Below are positions 17,768 through 25,460 of a stretch of DNA of 29,984 nucleotides, piece by piece. The number at the start of each line of letters is the position of its first letter. Positions within the stretch are counted from its first letter, which is position 1. The translations under genes and the position numbers were made by a program. This DNA comes from Firmicutes bacterium AM55-24TS (GTDB lineage: Bacteria > Bacillota > Clostridia > UBA1381). The DNA lies in NCBI GenBank assembly GCA_003460745.1, contig QTVU01000037.1:1-29984 (forward strand). Direction: 5' to 3'. The notes under the pieces were generated by a model. The model did not search any database, was not told where the DNA came from, and saw only the letters and a list, made by a program, of their open reading frames with translations.

Positions 17768-18136
17768 TTAAAGAACTTCCGGAGCCAATGATAGTATCTT
17801 CATGTACTCTTTATCTCTAAGCTCTCTTGCAACAGGGCCAAAAATACGAGTACCTCTTGGGTTTTTGTCATCTTTTACGATAACTGCTGCGTTCTCATCA
17901 AATCTGATGTATGAACCGTCAGCACGCTTTGACTCTTTAACCGTTCTGACTACAACAGCTTTTACAACGTCACCTTTTTTTACAACGCCGCCCGGTGTTG
18001 CCTTCTTGACACTGCAAATGATTTCGTCGCCAACTGCTGCATATCTTTTCTTACTGCCGCCCATAACTCGGATACACATAACTTCCTTTGCGCCAGTGTT
18101 ATCAGCCACTTTTAAAAGTGTTTGTTGTTGAATCAT
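17768..18136 (-). CDS. rplN: 50S ribosomal protein L14 (uL14)
   Basis: Large-subunit interface protein of 122 aa. The start at 18136 ([20 protein letters not shown]) is chosen: AGGAGG ends seven bases upstream, and an apparent longer frame to 18169 would read through that site and a hairpin. Motifs include [20 protein letters not shown] and [16 protein letters not shown] hairpin module related to the one before rpsH sits directly upstream. Confidence 0.97.
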   Translation of the reverse strand: MIQQQTLLKVADNTGAKEVMCIRVMGGSKKRYAAVGDEIICSVKKATPGGVVKKGDVVKAVVVRTVKESKRADGSYIRFDENAAVIVKDDKNPRGTRIFGPVARELRDKEYMKILSLAPEVL

Positions 18137-18142
18137 TAAAAC

Positions 18143-18222
18143 TTCCTCCTTACGCTTCACAAATCGCAAGCGATTTGCTTACTACAACTTGCAAAGCAAG
18201 TTGTTCCACTCTTTCCGGGAAC
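18143..18222 (-). repeat. Multi-hairpin module before rplN, copy 2
   Basis: Hairpins CAAATCGC/GCGATTTG (18160-18177) and ACAACTTGC/GCAAGTTGT (18184-18204), plus GTTCC/GGAAC (18203-18222). On the minus strand the first hairpin is followed by TGAAGCGTAAGGAGG, where rpsH has TGAGAGCGTAAGGAGG. Shared hairpin order and a compensatory pair change show the two spacers are related copies. Confidence 0.65.
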
Positions 18223-18228
18223 GCTATA

Positions 18229-18486
18229 TTACTTAACTTTTTCTACTATTTCAACGAGTCTCCATCTCTTGTCCTTTGATAGAGGTCTTGTTTCCATAAC
18301 CTTTACCTTATCGCCGATAGAGCATACGTTTTCTTCATCATGTGCCTTTAGTTTGTAAGTTCTCTTAACGATCTTACCATAAAGCGGATGCTTTTTATTT
18401 TCTTCAATAGCAACAACGATTGTCTTATCCATCTTATTGCTGATTACTTTACCGATCTTAACCTTACGGCTGTTTCTTTCTTCCAC
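18229..18486 (-). CDS. rpsQ: 30S ribosomal protein S17 (uS17)
   Basis: 16S rRNA-binding OB-fold protein of 85 aa. The start is GTG at 18486, with AGGAGG nine bases upstream. Family core: [37 protein letters not shown] and [20 protein letters not shown]. It lies between rpmC and rplN. Confidence 0.97.
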   Translation of the reverse strand: MEERNSRKVKIGKVISNKMDKTIVVAIEENKKHPLYGKIVKRTYKLKAHDEENVCSIGDKVKVMETRPLSKDKRWRLVEIVEKVK

Positions 18487-18538
18487 AGATAAGTGCCTCC
18501 TTCCGCACGTTTCTAATAATCTTCTATCTGCTCAATTT

Positions 18539-18557
18539 GTACCTGTCAAACAAGTAC
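18539..18557 (-). other. Hairpin in the rpmC-rpsQ spacer
   Basis: GTACCTG-TCAAA-CAAGTAC gives seven pairs on the minus strand, one a G-U. It lies 5 bases after the rpmC stop. No T run follows. Confidence 0.45.
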
Positions 18558-18562
18558 CGGCA

Positions 18563-18766
18563 TTACATCGCACTGCCTTGTAGTTCTCTTTCATGAATGA
18601 TGGTTAAAATACGAGCGATAGTCTTCTTTACATCACCAATTCTCTTTGGATTTTCTAATTGGTTAATAGCATTCTGAAATCTCAAGTTGAAAAGCTCTTG
18701 CTTGCTTTCTGCAAGTTTTTCTTCCAATTCAGCTGTTGATAAATCTCTTAGCTCATTTACTTTCAT
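18563..18766 (-). CDS. rpmC: 50S ribosomal protein L29 (uL29)
   Basis: A 67-aa helical hairpin protein at the tunnel exit, where it helps dock the signal recognition particle and trigger factor. Signature: [20 protein letters not shown], then [18 protein letters not shown]. It starts two bases after the rplP stop with only a weak GGTGA site, so translation is likely coupled to rplP. Confidence 0.96.
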   Translation of the reverse strand: MKVNELRDLSTAELEEKLAESKQELFNLRFQNAINQLENPKRIGDVKKTIARILTIIHERELQGSAM

Positions 18767-18768
18767 TC

Positions 18769-19191
18769 TTATTCACCATCCTCTGCTTGACGTTTTACAA
18801 ACTTACACTTGATTGGTAGTTTGTGCATAGCAAGACGCATAGCTTCTCTTGCTACTTCTTCACTTACGCCTGCCATTTCAAAAAGCACTCTGCCAGGCTT
18901 AACTACTGCTACCCAATACTCTGGAGCACCCTTACCTGAACCCATTCGAGTTTCAGCAGGTTTTCTTGTTACCGGCTTATCAGGGAATATCTTAATCCAA
19001 ACCTGACCGCCACGCTTTGTATATCTTGTCATAGCTATACGGGCTGCTTCAATCTGTCTTGAAGTAATCCATGCCGGCTCAAGAGCCTGAAGGCCGAACT
19101 CGCCGTGTGATACAACGTTACCACGTGTTGCCTTACCCTTCATTCTGCCACGCATAACTCTTCTGTATTTAACTCTCTTTGGTAACAACAT
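18769..19191 (-). CDS. rplP: 50S ribosomal protein L16 (uL16)
   Basis: Late-assembly protein by the A-site tRNA, 140 aa. Motifs: [60 protein letters not shown]. The frame is intact. Its GGAGG site overlaps the end of rpsC, and only two bases separate the genes. Confidence 0.97.
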   Translation of the reverse strand: MLLPKRVKYRRVMRGRMKGKATRGNVVSHGEFGLQALEPAWITSRQIEAARIAMTRYTKRGGQVWIKIFPDKPVTRKPAETRMGSGKGAPEYWVAVVKPGRVLFEMAGVSEEVAREAMRLAMHKLPIKCKFVKRQAEDGE

Positions 19192-19193
19192 GA

Positions 19194-19922
19194 TTATCTG
19201 CCTCCCTTCGGTCTTCTATCGCCGCGTCTTCTGTTATCGCGTCTGTTATTGTCAGCCGCTTGTTGAGCAGCTTCCTTTCTTCTGCCGTCAGCAACGTTTA
19301 GGATTTCGCCTTTGTAAATCCAAACCTTAACACCAAGAATACCGTATGTTGTATGAGCTTCAGCGAAACCATAGTCAATATCGGCTCTCAATGTCTGTAG
19401 AGGAATTGTACCCTCGTGATATTGTTCTGTTCTTGCGATTTCAGCACCGCCTACACGACCTGCAACTGCAGTCTTGATACCCTTAACGCCAAGACGCATT
19501 GCTCTGCCCATAACTTGCTTCATTGCACGTCTGAATGAAATTCTTCTTTCAAGTTGTGCAGCAATGTTTTCAGCAACAAGCTGTGCATTTGTATCAGGAG
19601 TCTTAACCTCCATGATGTTTACGTTAACAGTCTTTGAAGTAAGCTTTTCGATTTGAGCCTTTAGCTTATCGATTTCAGCACCGCCTCTACCGATGATGAT
19701 ACCAGGCTTAGCAGCATGAATTGTGATAAACACTTTATTCTGCTTTCTTTCAATACCGATCTTAGCAACACCTGCATCATAGCAAGCCTTCTTAACGAAC
19801 TTTCTTATATTATAATCTTCAACCAACTGGTCTCCGAAATCTTTTTTACCTGCAATCCACTTAGAATCCCAATCTTTTATAACTCCGACTCTAAGTCCGT
19901 GTGGATTAACTTTTTGTCCCAT
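19194..19922 (-). CDS. rpsC: 30S ribosomal protein S3 (uS3)
   Basis: Small-subunit protein at the mRNA entry site with helicase activity, 242 aa. It begins [20 protein letters not shown]. The KH domain (about 40-110) carries the GxxG loop [11 protein letters not shown], and the C-terminal domain holds [20 protein letters not shown] basic, Arg/Asp-rich tail of about 25 residues follows ([16 protein letters not shown]). AAGGAGG lies before the ATG. Confidence 0.97.
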   Translation of the reverse strand: MGQKVNPHGLRVGVIKDWDSKWIAGKKDFGDQLVEDYNIRKFVKKACYDAGVAKIGIERKQNKVFITIHAAKPGIIIGRGGAEIDKLKAQIEKLTSKTVNVNIMEVKTPDTNAQLVAENIAAQLERRISFRRAMKQVMGRAMRLGVKGIKTAVAGRVGGAEIARTEQYHEGTIPLQTLRADIDYGFAEAHTTYGILGVKVWIYKGEILNVADGRRKEAAQQAADNNRRDNRRRGDRRPKGGR

Positions 19923-19941
19923 GAGTGAACCTCCTTTTCGA

Positions 19942-20280
19942 TTAGTCTTCCATTTCCTTTAATACTAAAGTGATATGGCTGGTTCTCTTTAAAATCTTGA
20001 ACGCTCTGCCTTGAGCATGAGGCTGAATTCTCTTTAAAGTAGGACCTTGTGTTGCGTAACATTCTGCAACGTATAACTTATTCTTATCCATATCATGATT
20101 GTTCTCTGCGTTTGCAATCGCTGACGCAAGAAGCTTTGTCAAATACTCGCTTGCTGCTTTAGGTGTGTTGTTTAGAATACCCATTGCAACGTTAGCAGGC
20201 TTGTTTCTTATTAGATCAAGCACTATCTTAACCTTTCTAGGTGAAATACGAGCATATCTTAACACTGCACGTGCTTCCAT
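19942..20280 (-). CDS. rplV: 50S ribosomal protein L22 (uL22)
   Basis: Tunnel-lining protein of 112 aa. The start at 20280 ([20 protein letters not shown]) is set by AAGGAGG; the frame open to 20322 would cross that site. The C-terminal hairpin includes [19 protein letters not shown], the loop that reaches into the tunnel and where macrolide-resistance changes occur. No such change is evident. Confidence 0.96.
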   Translation of the reverse strand: MEARAVLRYARISPRKVKIVLDLIRNKPANVAMGILNNTPKAASEYLTKLLASAIANAENNHDMDKNKLYVAECYATQGPTLKRIQPHAQGRAFKILKRTSHITLVLKEMED

Positions 20281-20346
20281 GTGGATTCCTCCTTTTGCAA
20301 TATTAGTAATGGGATTTAACATCCCTCTGTAAATCTTATTTCTTTG

Positions 20347-20379
20347 CTTCTAAGCAATATCATAGATATTACTTAGAAG
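20347..20379 (-). other. 15-bp hairpin overlapping the rpsS stop codon
   Basis: CTTCTAAG (20347-20354) pairs with CTTAGAAG (20372-20379). AATATC pairs with GATATT inside, around a 3-base loop. On the minus strand the intervening bases form a T-G wobble, so the stem is continuous for 15 bp. The last Ser-Lys codons and TAA of rpsS form its first arm. There is no T run after it. Confidence 0.6.
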
Positions 20380-20641
20380 TTTTAGCTCCGGCATGACCTT
20401 TGTATGTTCTTGTAGGAGCGAATTCGCCAAGTCTGTGGCCTACCATGTCCTCACTGATGAATACAGGAACATGCTTTCTGCCATCATGCACTGCGATTGT
20501 GTGTCCAACCATTTCTGGGAAAATTGTGGAAGCTCTTGACCATGTCTTTACGACCTTCTTTTCATTAGCTGCGTTCATAGCGTCAATTCTCTTCATAAGA
20601 CGCTCTTCAACGAAAGGTCCTTTCTTAAGTGATCTGCCCAT
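20369..20641 (-). CDS. rpsS: 30S ribosomal protein S19 (uS19)
   Basis: Small-subunit head protein of 90 aa that pairs with S13. It begins [20 protein letters not shown]; the family motif [20 protein letters not shown] is followed by [23 protein letters not shown] lies before the ATG. Its end lies in a long hairpin with the downstream spacer. Confidence 0.97.
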   Translation of the reverse strand: MGRSLKKGPFVEERLMKRIDAMNAANEKKVVKTWSRASTIFPEMVGHTIAVHDGRKHVPVFISEDMVGHRLGEFAPTRTYKGHAGAKTSK

Positions 20642-20683
20642 TAAATCTTCCTCCTTTCAATCTATATCAAAATTAAATATCTA

Positions 20684-21517
20684 TTATTTAGCGTTTCTTC
20701 TCTTAACGATGAACTTGTCAGTTCTGTTCTTAGTCTTTCTTGTCTTAAGACCAAGTGCTGGTTTACCCCAAGGAGTAACCGGTGCAGGACGACCGATTGG
20801 TGACTTACCTTCACCACCACCGTGAGGGTGATCGTTAGGGTTCATAACAACACCACGAACTGTTGGTCTCCAACCCATGTGACGCTTTCTTCCGGCTTTA
20901 CCGATAGATACGTTTTCATGCTGTTGGTTACCTACAACACCGATAGTTGCTTTACAATCAAGTCTGATCATTCTAACTTCGCCGCTTGGAAGTCTAACCT
21001 GTGCATAGTCGCCTTCCTTAGCCATAAGCTGTGCACTGTTACCTGCACTTCTTACAAGCTGAGCGCCCTTTCCAGGATACAATTCAATGTTATGAATTAG
21101 TGTACCAACCGGAATATCTTTTATAAATAATGCGTTACCCGGCTTAATATCTGCACCTTCGCCCGATACTACGACGTCACCGTCTGTAAGACCGATAGGA
21201 GCGATGATGTAAGCCTTTTCGCCGTCTTCATATTGAATAAGAGCGATATTGGCACTTCTGTTCGGATCGTATTCAACACCGATAACTGTTGCCGGCATAC
21301 CGTCTTTATTTCTCTTAAAGTCAATAATTCTGTACTTTCTTCTGTTGCCGCCGCCTCTATGACGAACAGTGATTCTACCGTATGAGTTTCTGCCGGCGTG
21401 CTTGTCTTTCTTAGCAAGAAGTGAACGCTCCGGTGACTTCTTTGTGATTTCAGCGAAGTCTGAAACTGTCATAAATCTTCTGGCAGGCGAAGTAGGATTA
21501 TACTTTTTAATAGCCAT
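20684..21517 (-). CDS. rplB: 50S ribosomal protein L2 (uL2)
   Basis: Core large-subunit protein of 277 aa needed for the peptidyl transferase centre. Motifs: [38 protein letters not shown] and [19 protein letters not shown]. The last contains the histidine essential in E. coli L2. AAGGAG precedes the ATG. Length and frame are normal. Confidence 0.97.
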   Translation of the reverse strand: MAIKKYNPTSPARRFMTVSDFAEITKKSPERSLLAKKDKHAGRNSYGRITVRHRGGGNRRKYRIIDFKRNKDGMPATVIGVEYDPNRSANIALIQYEDGEKAYIIAPIGLTDGDVVVSGEGADIKPGNALFIKDIPVGTLIHNIELYPGKGAQLVRSAGNSAQLMAKEGDYAQVRLPSGEVRMIRLDCKATIGVVGNQQHENVSIGKAGRKRHMGWRPTVRGVVMNPNDHPHGGGEGKSPIGRPAPVTPWGKPALGLKTRKTKNRTDKFIVKRRNAK

Positions 21518-21553
21518 TATCCTTTACTCTCCTTATCTATAAATTAATAACGA

Positions 21554-21856
21554 TTAAATATCGAAGAATTCGATAGTTTTGCTGTCAGCTGTAAGAGTAA
21601 CGATAGCCTTTTTCCATGAAGGACGTCTTCCTTCGTTTCTGCCCATTCTCTTAACCTTACCAAGAACATTCATTGTGTTTACCTTAGCAACCTTAACGCC
21701 GAATGCTTCTTCAACAGCTTTCTTTATTTCAACCTTGTTCACAGTCTTTGGAACTTCAAAGGTATATCTCTTAATCTCGTTACCTTCTCTGTCTAAAACA
21801 GTTTCCATGCTGCGTTCAGAGATGATTGGTCTTCTTAGAATATCAAATGAATTCAT
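21554..21856 (-). CDS. rplW: 50S ribosomal protein L23 (uL23)
   Basis: Tunnel-exit docking protein for trigger factor, 100 aa. It begins MNSFDILRRPIISERSME; the core includes KVEIKKAVEEAFGVKVAKVN and RMGRNEGRRPSWKKAIVTL. The ATG overlaps the rplD stop (TAATG), and AGGAGG lies inside the end of rplD, so translation is coupled. Confidence 0.97.
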   Translation of the reverse strand: MNSFDILRRPIISERSMETVLDREGNEIKRYTFEVPKTVNKVEIKKAVEEAFGVKVAKVNTMNVLGKVKRMGRNEGRRPSWKKAIVTLTADSKTIEFFDI

Positions 21857-22478
21857 TATGCAAGCACCTCCTCAATCTTTGCAATGGCATCCTTTGAAAC
21901 GATGAATGCATCGTTGTTAAGAACGTCATATGTGTTAAGTGTACCAACATGAGTCGGTGTAACACCCTTAATGTTTCTTGCTGATTTATAAACCTTTTCA
22001 TCAGCATCTGCTGTAACGATAAGAGCCTTTGAATTAACGTCAAGTCCCTTTAGAAGAGCTACGATCTTAGCAGTCTTGATTTCGTCAACAGCAAGTTCAT
22101 CTATAACAAATATTTTGTAATCAGCATACTTAGCTGAAAGAGCGCTCTTAAGAGCGATTCTCTTAATCTTCTTGTTTACGCTGAATCTGTAACTTCTTGG
22201 CTTTGGACCAAGTGCTACGCCACCGCCAGTCCACTGCGGAGCACGGATACTACCTTGTCTTGCACGACCTGTACCCTTTTGTCTCCAAGGCTTAATACCG
22301 CCGCCACGAACTTCTGTACGTGTCTTTGTAGACTGTGTGCCTTGTCTTTGGTTTGCAAGATAGTTAACAACTACCTGATGCAAAACTGATTTATTCACTT
22401 CAGCAGCAAAGATAGCGTCTGATACTTCCATATCGCCTGTCTTTGTGCCTCCATGTTATATAAAGCCACTTTAGCCAT
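21856..22478 (-). CDS. rplD: 50S ribosomal protein L4 (uL4), frameshifted near its start
   Basis: Tunnel-lining large-subunit protein. The correct ATG is at 22478 behind AAAGGAGG and opens MAKVALYNME. One base is then missing at about 22448: GAGGC is seen where GAG-GGC is expected. The rest, TKTGDMEVSDAIFAAEVNKS onward, continues in another frame to 21856. The body is normal, with RGGGIKPWRQKGTGRARQGS and the conserved tunnel loop. The coordinates are for the repaired 207-aa gene. An internal ATG at 22431 lacks a good ribosome site. A homopolymer error is the simplest explanation. Confidence 0.92.
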
Positions 22479-22506
22479 TATATTTCCTCCTTTCCAATAA
22501 CCTCGA

Positions 22507-23133
22507 TTATGCCTTTACGCTGTTTCTGATTGTAACAAGTCCGCCCTTGTTTCCCGGAATTGCACCTTTTACAAGGATTAAATTCTGTTCAGCGTCGATT
22601 TTAACAACCTCAAGATTCTGGACTGTAACTTTTTGAACACCCATGTGTCCCGGAAGTACCTTACCCTTAAAAACTCGTCCAGGGTTTGAGCACATACCCA
22701 TTGAACCGGAAACTCTCTTTGATTTTGAACCGTGAGTCATAGGACCTCTGTGTAGACCGTGTTTCATAGGACCAGCAAAGCCTTTACCCTTTGAAATACC
22801 GCTTACATCTACTTTGTCTCCAGCTGCGAAAATGTCAGCCTTAATTTCGTCACCAACATTCAAACTTTCGCAATCATCAAGTCTGAACTCTCTGACATAC
22901 TTTTTGTTTGCAGTGTCTGCCTTTTTGAAATGACCTAATTGCGGTTTGTTAAGGTGCTTTTCTTTAACATCACCAAAACCAACCTGTACAGCTTCGTAGC
23001 CGTCTGTTTCAACAGTCTTCTTCTGTGTAACTACGCATGGACCTGCCATAACAACAGTTACAGGAATAACTACTCCGCCTTCGCCAAAGATTTGAGTCAT
23101 ACCAATCTTTGTACCCAAAATTGCTTTTTCCAT
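22507..23133 (-). CDS. rplC: 50S ribosomal protein L3 (uL3)
   Basis: Early-assembly large-subunit protein of 208 aa. The start at 23133 ([20 protein letters not shown]) is placed by AAGGAGG just upstream; the frame reaches 23169 without one. Core: [20 protein letters not shown] and [20 protein letters not shown]. Many L3 proteins have Arg between Lys and His in the first motif; here it is absent (KHG), an in-frame difference that looks natural. Confidence 0.96.
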   Translation of the reverse strand: MEKAILGTKIGMTQIFGEGGVVIPVTVVMAGPCVVTQKKTVETDGYEAVQVGFGDVKEKHLNKPQLGHFKKADTANKKYVREFRLDDCESLNVGDEIKADIFAAGDKVDVSGISKGKGFAGPMKHGLHRGPMTHGSKSKRVSGSMGMCSNPGRVFKGKVLPGHMGVQKVTVQNLEVVKIDAEQNLILVKGAIPGNKGGLVTIRNSVKA

Positions 23134-23159
23134 TGATTTTTCCTCCTTAACAGTTATTG

Positions 23160-23215
23160 GTTTCCGCAAAAGCTATCGGAAACTTGACCTGCATCATAGC
23201 CGCATAGGCTACTGC
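23160..23215 (-). other. Two hairpins in the rpsJ-rplC spacer
   Basis: GTTTCCG/CGGAAAC (23160-23183, 10-base loop) and TAGCC/GGCTA (23197-23211, with GCA/TGC outside). They lie just before the rplC ribosome site. No T run follows. Confidence 0.5.
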
Positions 23216-23230
23216 ACTTTATAGACGATC

Positions 23231-23545
23231 TTACTTCTGGATTACGTCGATATCCACTCCAGCAGGAAGATCAATTTTGATTAGTGATTCCATAGTCTTA
23301 GCACCCGGAACAACTATATCAATCAATCTTTTGTGAGTTCTTCTTTCGAACTGCTCACGAGAATCCTTATACTTATGAACCGCTCTTAGGATTGTGATAA
23401 CTTCCTTATCTGTAGGAAGCGGAATAGGGCCTGAAACTTTAGCACCTGTTCTCTTTGCAATCTCAACAATCTTTTCAGCACTCTGATCAAGTACAACGTG
23501 GTCATAAGCCTTAAGCTTGATTCTGATTTTCTGGTTTGCTGCCAT
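23231..23545 (-). CDS. rpsJ: 30S ribosomal protein S10 (uS10)
   Basis: Small-subunit protein of 104 aa that also serves as NusE in transcription antitermination complexes. The start at 23545 ([20 protein letters not shown]) follows GAGGAGGG; the longer frame to 23614 has no support. The motif [20 protein letters not shown] and the C-terminal VDIDVIQK are typical. It is the first gene of the cluster, behind a long leader with a terminator. Confidence 0.97.
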   Translation of the reverse strand: MAANQKIRIKLKAYDHVVLDQSAEKIVEIAKRTGAKVSGPIPLPTDKEVITILRAVHKYKDSREQFERRTHKRLIDIVVPGAKTMESLIKIDLPAGVDIDVIQK

Positions 23546-23871
23546 ACTTTTCCCTCCTCGAATTGTTATTGTGTTGTAATCTGCACGACAGCGCTTAAAG
23601 AAAATGGCACACACCGCCGGGTGTTTCGCATCACCCTTATAAAAAAAACCCGAACCTCATATTGTAGAGTTCGGGCAAAGTTAGCCAATTTCGCCGCATA
23701 CTTATCCTGTCTCATGCCGTCAAAAGACCGCACTTCTCCTAAGTATACATTGACTGCCGCCCGGTTTCATGAATCGGACTCACTCCACAGAAAAACCGAC
23801 GTTAAATCGCCGCAACCTCCCGCTTCATCGTTTGTCAGTACCTATATGCTTTCGCATACTTTAGTCACAAC
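23546..23871 (-). promoter_or_regulatory. Structured attenuator leader of the S10 cluster
   Basis: About 325 nt separate the predicted start from rpsJ. From 5' to 3' on the minus strand: a GAAA-capped hairpin (TATGC/GCATA); a 9-bp stem GTATACTTA (23748-23740) with TAAGTATGC (23704-23696) enclosing a GTC-TTTT-GAC hairpin; GGCGAAA/TTTGCC (23695-23674); a full terminator (23641-23675); and GGGTG/CACCC against CACC/GGTG alternatives near 23611-23635. The GGCGAAA stem shares two bases with the terminator arm, so they compete at the edge. This looks like feedback control by a ribosomal protein or a similar signal. The protein cannot be named from sequence. No T-box signature was found. Confidence 0.65.
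23641..23675 (-). terminator. Intrinsic terminator inside the rpsJ leader
   Basis: On the minus strand CCCGAA and CTC pair with GAG and TTCGGG (9 bp with a one-base bulge), followed by eight T. It lies about 95 bases before the rpsJ start and about 200 bases after the promoter. Polymerase must read through it to make the cluster. Confidence 0.85.
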
Positions 23872-23877
23872 ACTGTT

Positions 23878-23905
23878 ATTATACACTATAACAGCCGTTT
23901 GGCAA
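23878..23905 (-). promoter_or_regulatory. Promoter of the S10-spc-alpha cluster
   Basis: TTGCCA (23905-23900), a 16-base spacer and TATAAT (23883-23878) on the minus strand. It is the only strong candidate upstream of rpsJ. Confidence 0.7.
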
Positions 23906-23920
23906 GCTTTTTTGTATAAA

Positions 23921-23955
23921 AAAATCATTAAATTTTATACAAATTTAATGATTTT
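23921..23955 (-). terminator. AT-rich terminator after the DUF4830-like gene
   Basis: A perfect 15-bp stem AAAATCATTAAATTT (23921-23935) and its complement (23941-23955) with a 5-base loop, then a T run on the minus strand. Only one G-C pair is present, so strength is uncertain. T runs on both sides may let it act in both directions. It separates the DUF4830-like gene from the rpsJ promoter. Confidence 0.65.
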
Positions 23956-24031
23956 GTGAATATTTTTTTGTATACTTTTACACGTATGATTTTTGGTATT
24001 ATTACAAAACTTAATAATTTGTAATCAAATT

Positions 24032-24454
24032 TTAACGAAGTGAATCGTCAAAGTTCAAAGAATGTATAAATCCGCGGATACTTACGGTCATTATATCACC
24101 GCCGACAGGTTCGTTATTTATGCAGATTACATTCGCCCTGACTTCTTCGCCGACATCTTTCGGATAATTTTCTACTATATATGTATATCTCACGCCTTTC
24201 ATACCCATATACGGTCTTAAATCAAGTCCGGCCTTTAATTGAATATCATTATAATTTTCATACACACGGTCAAAAGGTTTCGGAATTATAATATCCTCCT
24301 TTTCGACAGATTTTGTCCTCACTTCCCAACCGTATCCTTTCAAAAACACAATATTGTTCGTATCGGTTTCACCGCTGGCAAAAAGCACAAACATCAATGT
24401 AGTTACTATTATTATAACAACAGAAATAAAATACATCATAGCTTTTCTCCCCAT
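24032..24454 (-). CDS. DUF4830-like membrane-anchored protein
   Basis: A 140-aa protein with one N-terminal transmembrane helix (about 7-27, YFISVVIIIVTTLMFVLFAS) and an outside domain. The domain matches my memory of DUF4830 proteins in Clostridia: an YGWEV opening, IIPKPFDRVYENYN, then ENYP and GGDIMTVSIRGFIHSL at the end. The function of the family is unknown to me. The start may be 24454 or the methionine pair 15-18 bases in, which has GGGGAG before it. It is transcribed away from the DUF378-like gene. Confidence 0.7.
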   Translation of the reverse strand: MGRKAMMYFISVVIIIVTTLMFVLFASGETDTNNIVFLKGYGWEVRTKSVEKEDIIIPKPFDRVYENYNDIQLKAGLDLRPYMGMKGVRYTYIVENYPKDVGEEVRANVICINNEPVGGDIMTVSIRGFIHSLNFDDSLR

Positions 24455-24573
24455 CTTCTCACCCCATATATAATATGAAGTTTTTTATGAAGTTATTACC
24501 ACGTTTAAAATTTCACTTCTTTGTTTACACTAAAAACAACAATATAAACCAATTCAAAAGGAGTGTAAGTATT

Positions 24574-24780
24574 ATGAACAATACTGCTTTAATCATAACA
24601 ATTATCGGTGCGGTAAACTGGCTGCTTGTCGGACTTTTCAAATTTGACCTTGTCGCATCAATCTTCGGCGGTCAAGCCGCAATCATAAGCAGAATTATTT
24701 ATGTTATTGTAGGCCTTGCAGGTCTATGGTGCATAACTCTTTTATTCCGCAATCAAGGTACGGAGCATAGCAAAGCATAA
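24574..24780 (+). CDS. DUF378-like small membrane protein
   Basis: 67 aa, starting at 24574 with AAAAGGAG upstream. An apparent longer frame from 24475 has no ribosome site and an unrelated N terminus. Two membrane helices: about 5-28 (IITIIGAVNWLLVGLF) and about 38-58 (RIIYVIVGLAGLWCITLLF). The GAVNWLLVGLF...DLVA pattern is the DUF378 hallmark. The role is unknown. Confidence 0.85.
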   Translation: MNNTALIITIIGAVNWLLVGLFKFDLVASIFGGQAAIISRIIYVIVGLAGLWCITLLFRNQGTEHSKA

Positions 24781-24795
24781 AATATAACATTTAAA

Positions 24796-24828
24796 AAGCG
24801 GTGCTGTTATTTTAGCGCCGCTTTTTTT
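24796..24828. terminator. Bidirectional terminator between DUF378-like and kinase-like genes
   Basis: AAGCGGTGCT pairs with AGCGCCGCTT (10 bp, one T-G), with seven T on the plus side and five T on the minus side. It can end both converging genes. Confidence 0.85.
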
Positions 24829-24843
24829 GGAGGATTTATCAAA

Positions 24844-25392
24844 TCAATCTATTTTCGTTTTTATATAGTTTTTGATTATATCAATAATCTTTTCTTTTTT
24901 CAGTCCGGCTGTATTAAGACATATATCATAATGCACAGCCTCAGACCAGTTCAAACCGGTATTATGCTGATAATAATTACCTCTTGTCTTGTTCATCGAA
25001 TGAATAAGACTTTTTGCATCTTCAGGATTAAGCTCATACAATCTTATTACGCGACGCATACAATCTCTGATTGGCGCGTACAGATAAATCTTAACGACAT
25101 TATCCATATCCCTAAGCACATAATCAGCACATCGTCCGACTATAACGCACGATTCTTTCTCGGCAATTTCACGAATTGTTTTTGACTGTTGTTTAAACAA
25201 TTCGTCAGCCTCTTCAAGAGATGCATTATGAATACTTTCATCATCGCCAGAATCCAAATCACTCTCAACCCCTTGTGACATTTCAAAAATCTCACGACCG
25301 TAATATTTTATTCCGAGTTCTTTCGCAAGCAATTTACCGATTTCCTTACCGCCGCTGCCGTAAGTTCTCGCAATCGTAACAACGTATTTCAT
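24844..25392 (-). CDS. Cytidylate-kinase-like family protein
   Basis: A 182-aa P-loop protein. The start at 25392 has AGGGGTGG upstream; a GTG three codons earlier overlaps that site. The N terminus MKYVVTIARTYGSGGKEIGK has the glycine-rich loop of the cytidylate-kinase-like (AAA_26) family, followed by GIKYYGREIFEM. Later, ESCVIVGRCADYVLRD and APIRDCMRRVIRLYELN match the family. These proteins are common in Clostridia, often in several copies, and their true substrate is not established. It is not the standard cmk, which is longer with a different loop. It may share a transcript with the SLH-GH5 gene upstream, since no terminator is clear between them. Confidence 0.85.
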   Translation of the reverse strand: MKYVVTIARTYGSGGKEIGKLLAKELGIKYYGREIFEMSQGVESDLDSGDDESIHNASLEEADELFKQQSKTIREIAEKESCVIVGRCADYVLRDMDNVVKIYLYAPIRDCMRRVIRLYELNPEDAKSLIHSMNKTRGNYYQHNTGLNWSEAVHYDICLNTAGLKKEKIIDIIKNYIKTKID

Positions 25393-25460
25393 AAATTCCA
25401 CCCCTCTCTTTCGTGCTTATGTATTATATATACCACCAAATTAAGAGTTTAAACATTTTT

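Noticed and set aside
17802..18131. 109-aa open frame on the plus strand opposite rplN
   Set aside because: It mirrors a highly conserved gene, has no ribosome site, and has low-complexity composition. Many such antisense frames exist across the cluster and none is convincing.
20400..20825. 141-aa open frame on the plus strand opposite rpsS and rplB
   Set aside because: It spans two conserved genes and their spacer in antisense, with no promoter or ribosome site. It is a by-product of codon use.
21856..22478. Programmed frameshifting in rplD, rpsM or adk
   Set aside because: There are no slippery heptamers with following pseudoknots at the three sites. Programmed shifts are not known in these genes, and two of the shifts need two-base changes.
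23546..23871. T-box riboswitch in the rpsJ leader
   Set aside because: The T-box sequence and its specifier-loop arrangement are absent, and ribosomal clusters are not usual T-box targets.
24455..24573. Divergent promoters between the DUF4830-like and DUF378-like genes
   Set aside because: The region is AT-rich with several partial boxes, but none has both elements at correct spacing, so no call is made.
25423..25451. Promoter for the kinase-like gene
   Set aside because: A TATAAT is present at 25,428-25,423 on the minus strand, but no acceptable -35 lies 16-18 bases upstream.
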